Assembly: GCA_021779635.1 (NCBI GenBank)
Contig: JAJYAH010000325.1
Coordinates: forward strand, 1-7,516
DNA length: 7,516 bases
DNA from: Pseudomonadota bacterium
GTDB lineage: Bacteria > Pseudomonadota > Alphaproteobacteria > Rhizobiales > Xanthobacteraceae
Direction: 5' to 3'
The position numbers were made by a program, and so were the translations under genes. The notes under the pieces were generated by a model, which did not search any database, was not told the origin of the DNA, and worked only from the letters and a program-made list of their open reading frames with translations. Of this stretch, positions 1 to 5,306 are shown piece by piece (position 1 is the stretch's first letter; each line of letters begins with the position of its first letter).

Positions 1-489
1 ATCGACATCATCGAGCGATTGCAGGTCTTCGAACCGCGAATGCAGCGCCGGCGCCAGCGCGCGCAGGCTGCCGGCCCGGCTCGCCACCACGAACAGCCGG
101 CCGCCATCGCGGAGCAGGGGAGAAATGCCGCGCAGAACATGCGTCGTGCCCAGATTGTTGGCCTCGACGTAGTGATCGATCACGGCGCGCGGATCGTCGT
201 CGGGCTGCACCCGCGTGTAATGATTGGAAAAGACGATGTCGACGCCGCCATGGCGCCCGGCCAGCAGGTCCGCGAAGCGTTCGACCGCACCTGGCTCGGC
301 GACGTCAAGGACTTCGGCGCGCACCTCCGCTCTCGCGTTGGACAGACGATACGCCGATTCGGCGACGCGAGCGGCGTCGCGTCCCGTCAGATACACGGTG
401 TCGGTCGGATCGAGCCGCTGCGCCAACCCTTGCGCGAGCGAGAACCCGAGGTTGCGCGTCGCGCCGGTGATCAAAGCTATTCTGTTCAT
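1..489 (-). CDS. SDR-family NAD(P)-dependent oxidoreductase, 3' end outside window
   Basis: This is the N-terminal 163 codons of a short-chain dehydrogenase/reductase; the frame is open to the left edge of the window, so the C-terminal part is missing. The protein opens MNRIALITGATRNLG, with the Rossmann glycine motif TGATRNLG at residues 8-15. An LDV segment follows at 61-63, where SDRs contact the adenine ring. The usual NNAG motif is replaced by FSNH (87-90). A helix with EANNLGTT (109-116) and a strand VVASRAGSL (134-142) follow, whose Ser137 is in the place of the catalytic serine. The YxxxK pair would lie beyond the edge and cannot be checked. The substrate is unknown. There is no clear Shine-Dalgarno before the ATG, which sits right behind an AT-rich promoter-like segment. 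Family assignment is firm; specific function is not. Confidence 0.88.
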   Translation of the reverse strand, partial: MNRIALITGATRNLGFSLAQGLAQRLDPTDTVYLTGRDAARVAESAYRLSNARAEVRAEVLDVAEPGAVERFADLLAGRHGGVDIVFSNHYTRVQPDDDPRAVIDHYVEANNLGTTHVLRGISPLLRDGGRLFVVASRAGSLRALAPALHSRFEDLQSLDDVD

Positions 490-495
490 AGCTTT

Positions 496-524
496 ATTGT
501 TATCAATATATTGATGAGAGTCAA
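496..524 (-). promoter_or_regulatory. Candidate promoter of the SDR gene
   Basis: Reading on the minus strand, TTGACT (524-519) is a good -35 hexamer. AACAAT (501-496) after a 17-nt spacer matches four of six bases of a -10 box. Transcription from this pair would begin at or within a few bases of the ATG at 489, which would give a leaderless or nearly leaderless mRNA and agrees with the missing ribosome-binding site. The segment is strikingly AT-rich compared with its surroundings. The assignment is by eye only. Confidence 0.35.
502..515. promoter_or_regulatory. 14-bp perfect palindrome, candidate operator
   Basis: ATCAATATATTGAT is a perfect inverted repeat lying between the candidate -35 and -10 of the SDR gene, with its near edge 12 bp from the ATG. 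A repressor dimer bound here would block the promoter. TetR- and MarR-type regulators often control SDR genes through such sites, but no regulator gene is visible in the window. AT-rich palindromes of this length also arise by chance, so this stays a candidate. Confidence 0.35.
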
Positions 525-667
525 GAGAATTTCGTGTCGGCGCGAATGGTCTCTGGAATACTGGATCGCCCGGTCATTGCGAAGCATCGAACCCGGAATC
601 TCGAGATTCCGGGTTCGATGCTTCGCGCATCCCGGAGGCGCGAGACGATGAGCCCGATATCGACCAT
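521..667 (-). pseudogene. copD: copD-like 5' stub running into a palindromic repeat
   Basis: The ATG (667-665) overlaps the copC stop as TGATG, the usual arrangement for coupled copC-copD genes. The frame begins MVDIGLIVSRLRD, which resembles the start of the first membrane segment of CopD, the inner-membrane protein of about 300 residues that works with CopC in copper uptake. After about 12 codons the similarity stops. The frame then reads through the 48-bp palindrome and ends at a TGA at 523-521, giving only 48 residues. No other CopD-like sequence follows before the SDR gene. I infer that nearly all of copD was deleted or replaced at the repeat. The identification rests on position, overlap and a dozen residues, so a chance frame behind copC is possible. 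Confidence 0.5.
579..626. repeat. 48-bp perfect palindrome, REP-like dispersed element and possible terminator
   Basis: The two 24-base halves are exact reverse complements around the central CG at 602-603, running outwards through CTCGAG, GGAATC/GATTCC and CGAACCC/GGGTTCG to GCGAAGC/GCTTCGC. After a five-base mismatch on each side the symmetry resumes with CCGG (570-573 and 632-635), so the whole element may span about 66 bp. As RNA it would form a very stable hairpin on either strand, but no T-run follows. Palindromes with GAAGCATCGAACCCGGAATC-type arms are, to my recollection, common intergenic repeats in Bradyrhizobium and relatives. It separates the copper operon from the SDR gene and could end transcription or protect the copC mRNA 3' end. 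Confidence 0.85.
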
Positions 668-1038
668 CAGCGGGTTACGCTGAACGTATAGTTGCCCTTT
701 ACTCGATGGGTATCGCTGGACACGGCGTGCCATTCGACCTTGTAATCGCCCGGAGGCAACGGTTCCTCGACTGGCACGACCAGCAATCTCTTGTTCGCCG
801 GATCAATCGTTGCCTTGCCTATCGTGATCGCCTTTCCTGTTTGATCCCTCACCTCCACTCCGGAAAACTGCGGAATGACGTTTTCGTTGAATGTGATCCT
901 GATCTGTTTGGGCGACGTCGTGATGGTCGCTCCAGCAGCGGGTTCGGCGGATTGGAACTCCGGATGGGCACGCGCGGCGGTACCGAACAGGGTCGCCGCG
1001 ATCATGGTAACGGCGGCAATGGAAGTCATTTGCGACAC
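667..1038 (-). CDS. copC: CopC-family periplasmic copper-binding protein
   Basis: This 123-residue precursor has an N-terminal signal peptide ending TAARA, so the mature protein begins at His25. The free N-terminal histidine is the hallmark copper ligand of CopC. The rest is a single CopC beta-sandwich: SAEPAAGA (30-37), SPKQIRITFNENV (42-54), and the closing SSDTHRVKGNYTFSV. Asp109 and His111 supply the other Cu(II) ligands. The Met-rich loop of two-site CopC proteins is absent, so this looks like the Cu(II)-only type. The start is GTG, chosen because AAGGAG lies 7 nt upstream; the ATG four codons in would sit 16 nt from it. It is the last intact gene of the copper operon, about 175 bp downstream of the multicopper oxidase, and its stop overlaps the copD stub. 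Confidence 0.92.
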   Translation of the reverse strand: MSQMTSIAAVTMIAATLFGTAARAHPEFQSAEPAAGATITTSPKQIRITFNENVIPQFSGVEVRDQTGKAITIGKATIDPANKRLLVVPVEEPLPPGDYKVEWHAVSSDTHRVKGNYTFSVTR

Positions 1039-1178
1039 TTGGTTTCTCCTTCGAACTGCACATGTTCTTTGTTTTTGTGAAATCTGATTTGGTGCGTCAT
1101 TAGCTGACGAGGATGATTCCGATCATTGCTGCAGGAATGTTCGAACCAAGTGACTGTCTGTCCTCGATCGGCGCTCAC
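1026..1178 (-). other. Unassigned 50-codon open frame between the oxidase and copC
   Basis: A GTG-initiated frame of 50 codons begins inside the TGA that ends the 13-residue frame (shared GTGA) and ends 11 bases inside copC. It contains an internal ATG at 1100-1098 that follows another short frame's stop as TAATG and would give a 24-residue product. The predicted peptide is His-, Cys- and Asn-rich with no hydrophobic segment and resembles nothing I know. No good Shine-Dalgarno precedes the GTG. It may simply be non-coding leader RNA of copC; it is listed because this gap is otherwise empty. Confidence 0.15.
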
Positions 1179-1216
1179 TTGATCCGTTTCATGTCCATTC
1201 CTTTGATGCCGTTCAT
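1100..1216 (-). other. Small open frame coupled to the oxidase stop, split by an in-frame TGA
   Basis: The ATG (1216-1214) overlaps the oxidase stop as ATGA. It encodes MNGIKGMDMKRIK, then a TGA (1177-1175), and the same frame continues for 24 more codons ending PAAMIGIILVS before a TAA at 1102-1100. If the TGA were a sense codon the product would be 38 residues, with a Met/Lys-rich head and a hydrophobic tail. It could be a small copper-operon protein broken by a nonsense mutation, or two meaningless fragments. GAGGGAG lies immediately before the ATG, too close for an ideal ribosome site, so any translation would be by coupling. Confidence 0.25.
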
Positions 1217-2550
1217 CTCCCTCGGCTTGTCTTATCCTTCGGGCCGACCTGTCGGGGCGCCTCGCGCGGCGGCGCCTCTATTTCGTACGCGACCGTGCCG
1301 GCAGGATTTTTGTACGGCCCCGGATCGCGGTAGTCGTCGCGTGCAAGGCCGTCGCGAATCTTCATGACCGTGAACATGCCGCCCATTTCGATCGGGCCGA
1401 ACTGTCCCGAGCCCGTAATCATCGCCAGCGTGTTGTCGGGCATGGGCATTTCCATTTCGCCCATCGCCATACCGGCCTGTCCCATGACCATCGCGTCCGG
1501 TGCGAGCTTGCCGACGGCTTTGGCGAGGTCCTTCCTGGACACGCCGATCATGTTGCGCATGTCGTGTCCCATCGCGTTCATCGCGTGATGGGTCTTGTGG
1601 CAGTGAAATGCCCAGTCGCCGGGATTGTCGGCCACCACGTCGAACGCCCGGATGGCGCCGACCGGAACGTCGATCGTGACTTCCGGCCATTGCGCGCTCT
1701 CCGGAACCCAACCACCGTCCGTGCAACTGACTGCGACGCTGTGCCCGTGCAGGTGGATCGGATGGTTCGTCATGGTGAGGTTGCCCATCCGGACACGGAC
1801 GCGATCGCCGAGACGCACCGGCAGCGGGTCGATGCCGGGAAACACGCGGCTATTCCATGTCCACATATTGAAGTCCGTCATCTCATTGACCTTCGGCAAA
1901 TAGGTGCCGGGGTCGATCAGGTACGTGCTCATGATGAAGACGAAATCGCGGTCGACCGGCCGGAAAGCAGGGTCTCGAGGGTGGATAACGATCATTCCCA
2001 TCATGCCCATCGCCATCTGCACCATTTCGTCCGAATGCGGGTGGTACATGAAGGTGCCGCTCTTCTTCAGAGCGAATTCATAGACGAACGTTTTGCCGGG
2101 ATCGATGTGCGGTTGCGTGAGACCGCCGACCCCGTCCATGCCGTTAGGCAGCAGCATTCCGTGCCAATGCACGGTCGTGTGCTCCGGCAGCTTATTGGTG
2201 ACAAAGACACGAATCTTGTCGCCTTCGACAGCTTCGATAGTCGGACCTGGCGATTGACCGTTGTAGCCCCAGAGATAGGCCTTCATGCCGTTGGCGAATT
2301 CGCGCACAACGGGTTCGGCGACGAGATGGAATTCTTTCCAGTCACCGTTCATCCGCCACGGCAGCGTCCAACCGTTGAGCGTGACGACCGCATTGTAGTC
2401 GGGCCCGCTTGTCGGATGAAGCGGCGGCTGCATCGTTGCCTTGTCCATGATCGGCGCCTCGGGAATGTTCGCGGCCTGAGCGCGGCCGCTGATCGCGCTA
2501 GCGCTTGCGAGAGCCGTCGCTGTGCCGAGAAAGTTTCGTCGGGATAACAT
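1213..2550 (-). CDS. Tat-exported two-domain multicopper oxidase of a copper-resistance operon
   Basis: This is a laccase-like copper oxidase that probably turns toxic periplasmic Cu(I) into Cu(II) using O2. The ATG at 2550 is preferred because GGAG lies 6 nt upstream and it puts the twin-arginine signal SRRNFLG at residues 3-9; an in-frame ATG at 2562 abuts the previous stop but has a poor ribosome site. Numbered from 2562, the signal ends near AQA30. All four copper motifs are present: HWHG (132-135), HPH (174-176), HPIHLHGH (267-274) and HCHKTHHAMNAM (320-331), the last holding the type-1 Cys and axial Met. Only about 90 residues separate the second and third motifs, so the middle cupredoxin domain of CueO/CopA-type enzymes is missing. 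A Met-rich segment (358-381, with MAMGEMEMPMP) follows. The gene sits directly behind the TolC-like gene. Confidence 0.93.
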   Translation of the reverse strand: MLSRRNFLGTATALASASAISGRAQAANIPEAPIMDKATMQPPLHPTSGPDYNAVVTLNGWTLPWRMNGDWKEFHLVAEPVVREFANGMKAYLWGYNGQSPGPTIEAVEGDKIRVFVTNKLPEHTTVHWHGMLLPNGMDGVGGLTQPHIDPGKTFVYEFALKKSGTFMYHPHSDEMVQMAMGMMGMIVIHPRDPAFRPVDRDFVFIMSTYLIDPGTYLPKVNEMTDFNMWTWNSRVFPGIDPLPVRLGDRVRVRMGNLTMTNHPIHLHGHSVAVSCTDGGWVPESAQWPEVTIDVPVGAIRAFDVVADNPGDWAFHCHKTHHAMNAMGHDMRNMIGVSRKDLAKAVGKLAPDAMVMGQAGMAMGEMEMPMPDNTLAMITGSGQFGPIEMGGMFTVMKIRDGLARDDYRDPGPYKNPAGTVAYEIEAPPREAPRQVGPKDKTSRGR

Positions 2551-2562
2551 GGGCCTCTCCAT

Positions 2563-4026
2563 CTATTGTCCGCCGCCGGCCGCCTGCACGGCCGTCGAGG
2601 AGCGGGTTGTCTGTTGGGTGCCAGTGCGATTGCCGCCATTGACGGTGTTCTGAAGCTCTGATTGCGCTAGCCAGAAGTTGCGCTTGGCCTCGGTCGCGGC
2701 GCGCATCGCCACAATTCGCTGCTTTGCTTCAGCCAGCAGTGCGAATACGTCGACCTGCATGCTGCCGAACCGGAGTTGCATCTCCTCGGTGATGATCTTG
2801 CGAAGCGGCAGCACCTCGCGCTGATAGTGCTGCGCGATGTCATAGGTCGATCGGTATACATTGTAGGCGTCGCGCGCCTCCGAGCGGACGTTCACCGCCT
2901 TCTCGGTCAGCAGGTTGAAGGCCTGATTGTACGTCTCGACTGCTTGCCGGACGCGAACTTCTCCGCCGTCAAAGATCGGAATCTGAAACTGCACATCATA
3001 GCCGCGTTCCCGAAACGGTGGCGTATCTGGATCGAGGGTGTTTCGGTCGATTCCGGCGACATCAAGCATCGTCACGAAACGGCTGGCTTCGGTGAGTTCA
3101 AGAGATTTGGCCAGCGCGCCCAATTCGATGCGGGCGATCTGCAGGTCGATGCGATGTTCAACGGCGTCGACCTCGATGCGAGACCGCGAAAGGGGTTTAC
3201 GCGCCAGCATGGGTAGCTTCTGTGGCAATCGGATGCCAATGTCGCCCTCCCAAAGTCCGAGTAGCCGGATCAGACGCTCTCTGGCGCTTGCGGCCTCCTG
3301 ACGGATCGTCGCGAGGTCGGCTGTCGTCTCCGCGTAGAAGACTTGTTCCCGCGCCTGGTCGAGTTTGTTCAGCGATCCGGTCTGCCCCAGCTTCATCGCG
3401 AGTTCGGCGGTAGACTGCGCCGTGGACTTGGCGTCGGTGAGCACGCCCACAAGCTCATTCGCGGCAACCGCGCGATAATAGGCGCGCCTCACGTCGGCGG
3501 CTAAGGCAAGTGTTTCCTCCGCAGCGCGCAATTGCGACTTTTGAAAGCGCTGTCGGGCAATCTCGGAACGGAACGGAAGCATCGCCAACGCAAGAATATC
3601 GCCGACGACCTGACGTTCGATCTCCATGGCGCCGTCACCGGAAATCCGCGAGATCGAGAGCGTCGGGTTAGGCGGAAGGTTGGCTTGGACCAGATCGGTC
3701 TCGGCAAGCGCCAATTCATTGTACGAGGCTTGCAGGCCACGATTGTTGAGGAGTGCAATTTGGACGGCGGTATCGACGGTGATATCCCGACGGAGAAGGC
3801 CCTGTACCGAGGCATTCGCTCGCTGCGCATCCTCCGCGGTTCGGATCGACGCCACTTCCTTATGAATGGTCTCGCCGGTCAGGTTGGCGACGACTGTCAT
3901 GCCGCCATCGGGAGAGAACGTTGCGCATCCGGATAGGATGAGCCCCGAAAGAAACACAGTTGCCGCAGTAGAACTGAATTTGAGCCGGCTTGCCGCGCTG
4001 GCCGAAATCTTGCGATTTCTGTCCAT
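2563..4026 (-). CDS. TolC-family outer-membrane efflux lipoprotein
   Basis: This 487-residue protein is of the outer-membrane factor family (CusC/OprM/TolC type), which forms trimeric outer-membrane channels reaching through the periplasm. A lipoprotein signal ends in LSGC, so Cys33 would be lipidated. Two OEP repeats follow. The first (about 80-280) holds TVDTAVQIALLNNRGLQASY and the typical LPPNPTLS segment. The second (about 290-470) holds VQFQIPIFDGGEVRVRQA and a long coiled-coil-like helix ending ATEAKRNFWLAQSEL. The C-terminus is low-complexity Gly/Thr/Gln. TAGGAG 6 nt before the ATG is a good ribosome site and overlaps the stop of the upstream lipoprotein; the TAG directly abuts the oxidase's first possible ATG. 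No RND pump or adaptor gene is nearby, so its partner is unknown. Copper is inferred only from the neighbours. Confidence 0.93.
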   Translation of the reverse strand: MDRNRKISASAASRLKFSSTAATVFLSGLILSGCATFSPDGGMTVVANLTGETIHKEVASIRTAEDAQRANASVQGLLRRDITVDTAVQIALLNNRGLQASYNELALAETDLVQANLPPNPTLSISRISGDGAMEIERQVVGDILALAMLPFRSEIARQRFQKSQLRAAEETLALAADVRRAYYRAVAANELVGVLTDAKSTAQSTAELAMKLGQTGSLNKLDQAREQVFYAETTADLATIRQEAASARERLIRLLGLWEGDIGIRLPQKLPMLARKPLSRSRIEVDAVEHRIDLQIARIELGALAKSLELTEASRFVTMLDVAGIDRNTLDPDTPPFRERGYDVQFQIPIFDGGEVRVRQAVETYNQAFNLLTEKAVNVRSEARDAYNVYRSTYDIAQHYQREVLPLRKIITEEMQLRFGSMQVDVFALLAEAKQRIVAMRAATEAKRNFWLAQSELQNTVNGGNRTGTQQTTRSSTAVQAAGGGQ

Positions 4027-4035
4027 CGTTCGCTC

Positions 4036-4329
4036 CTACCGGTCCGACGTCGGCGCCGGAGCGGCGCGATCATTCTGCTCGCGCCAGGAAGACGGCGCGG
4101 ACGGGCGAAGGATTGTGTAGGGAGCGATAGTGGAGCGGTAGCCGGCGCTGGAAACCCTTGCCCCGGGGTCCGCTGGATCGGCACCCGCGAGCGGCACCGG
4201 CGTCGGCATGCACCCGCCGAGCATCAAAGCTGCGGCGGTCATCCCTGCGAACGTGCGAAATCTGATACCGGATATTGTTTCCGCCACCGAACGAACGGCG
4301 ACGCGAATCGCCCCAAGCTGCGCAAGCAT
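4036..4329 (-). CDS. Small lipoprotein of the copper operon, function unknown
   Basis: This 97-residue protein has an unusually long N-terminal region (MLAQLGAIRVAVRSV...) followed by a hydrophobic stretch and lipobox LGGC, so Cys40 is the predicted lipidated residue. The mature part is only about 58 residues, Pro/Ala-rich and probably extended, with ADPADPGARVSSAGYRS and ILRPSAPSSWREQNDR. I recall similar YRS...RP...WREQN proteins beside TolC/multicopper-oxidase pairs in rhizobia, but no function is known to me. AGGA 7 nt before the ATG supports this start over the internal ATG at codon 30. The stop TAG overlaps the ribosome-binding site of the TolC-like gene 9 bp downstream, so the two are surely cotranscribed. 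It may assist the outer-membrane channel, but that is inference. Confidence 0.75.
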   Translation of the reverse strand: MLAQLGAIRVAVRSVAETISGIRFRTFAGMTAAALMLGGCMPTPVPLAGADPADPGARVSSAGYRSTIAPYTILRPSAPSSWREQNDRAAPAPTSDR

Positions 4330-4406
4330 AGCTGTTTCCTGAGCTGACGATGAACCACAGGCGCGCGTGCCCTCAGCAGGCGCGTCACCGCGTCGTTTCG
4401 ATCAGG

Positions 4407-4862
4407 TCAGGAAATGGGAGGACGATAGAGCCGTGGGGGAGCGTTATCGGTCACCTTACGGGAGCCCTCGACCTCGCAAAGGCTCTCCGGCGCGGAAGGC
4501 TTCACGATATCAATCAGCGTCGCCGGAAGCGCGGTGACGCACATCAGGCCGCAGCATTGCCCGCCGGACGAATGCGAAGTTTTCTCTGGGACCGACTTGG
4601 CATTCAGCGCCATCGGCATCGGGTGACGATCGCCCGCGGAGTTCGCATGCGAATGACCGCCGGAGCGATCGTGCAAACGGCCGTCCTTATGGACGTGCTG
4701 TGTCGGCATGTCATGATGCACATGAACCATACCCGGCACATGGCGCTCGCTCAGACAAGGAGCGGTGGCATGTGCGCCTGGCAACGCATAAGAGATCGTC
4801 GGCGCCAGCACACAAAGTAGATAGATCAAGGCGACGAACCACCCTGCTCTCATTCGCTTCAT
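4407..4862 (-). CDS. Secreted His/Met/Cys-rich small protein heading the copper operon
   Basis: Starting at this ATG the protein has 151 residues: MKRMRAGW, a hydrophobic signal segment (FVALIYLLCVLAPTISYA) and a mature region full of metal ligands. That region includes HVPGMVHVHHDM, TQHVHKDGRLHD, GGHSHANSAGDRHPMPM and GGQCCGLMC, and then a plain C-terminal tail. The clustered His, Met and Cys suggest periplasmic copper binding; the CC-x3-C pattern recalls DUF2946-like proteins, without firm assignment. The start is uncertain: the frame is open back to a TTG at 5012, with ATGs at 4937 (AAGG about 9 nt upstream) and 4883. I chose 4862 because it gives a normal signal peptide, although its ribosome site is weak. 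It is the first gene of the operon, 77 bp before the lipoprotein gene. Confidence 0.6.
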   Translation of the reverse strand: MKRMRAGWFVALIYLLCVLAPTISYALPGAHATAPCLSERHVPGMVHVHHDMPTQHVHKDGRLHDRSGGHSHANSAGDRHPMPMALNAKSVPEKTSHSSGGQCCGLMCVTALPATLIDIVKPSAPESLCEVEGSRKVTDNAPPRLYRPPIS

Positions 4863-5306
4863 TCTGGTAAGACGAACCAACATGTCGACGCAAATGCTCT
4901 CGAATGCTCTCGATTTTCCGAACCTGGACGCGAGCATAGCCGCGAACCTTGCACCCGCCAAGACGGATCTGGGACGGATACCATCGTTCCGTCCCTCGAT
5001 AACGGCCGTCAAATCGGCGATCGAACAGGCGTCAATTCAGAAGAAATGCGGTACCCAGATTCAAGGTCGGCGACCACCCGGGACCTGAGTTCGCCCGGTC
5101 GACCTATCGGCATCCACGATCCGCGGTGGCCGGGATGGCCGCGCGCTCAACCGGTAACGGCTTGCCGAGACTGCGCTGCCGACGCATTGTTGGCCGATGG
5201 GCATGAAGTCGCGCGCGAGCATTGACGGCAGTTCGGTCCGGCGTTCGGCTGTCGAGGCTGCTGCCGGCGATCTGGCGCCCGCGGCTTGCGTGGCCGGTCA
5301 CTGACC
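4863..5306. other. Intergenic stretch without a confident gene
   Basis: This stretch separates the minus-strand copper operon from the plus-strand fusion gene, so it should hold the promoters of both. TTGACG occurs twice on the minus strand, 23 bp apart (5035-5030 and 5012-5007), as possible -35 boxes, but I see no convincing -10 and no recognisable copper-regulator box. On the plus strand a 59-codon frame (5046-5225) ends in a plausible helical tail, CRDCAADALLADGHEVAREH. It could be eroded 3' sequence of a lost gene. Frames change after it and nothing is intact. Confidence 0.4.

Noticed and set aside
1091..1140. Weak inverted repeat ATGAT/ATCAT near 1112-1125 as a terminator between the oxidase and copC.
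   Set aside because: The stem is only five pairs with no T-run, and the genes look cotranscribed.
1564..2547. Long plus-strand open frame of 327 codons opposite the multicopper oxidase.
   Set aside because: It is antisense to a gene with all expected motifs, is Arg/His/Asp/Val-rich as mirror frames in GC-rich DNA are, and has no domain features.
4327..4341. CAGGAAACAGCTATG on the minus strand equals the lacZ start/M13-reverse primer sequence found in cloning vectors.
   Set aside because: The identity stops at these 15 bases; both flanks are unlike lac or vector DNA and the region reads as a natural ribosome site plus lipoprotein start, so chance is likelier than contamination.
4350..4820. 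Plus-strand open frame of 156 codons opposite the His-rich secreted protein.
   Set aside because: It has Arg-rich, low-plausibility composition, whereas the opposite strand shows a signal peptide and metal-binding clusters in line with the operon.
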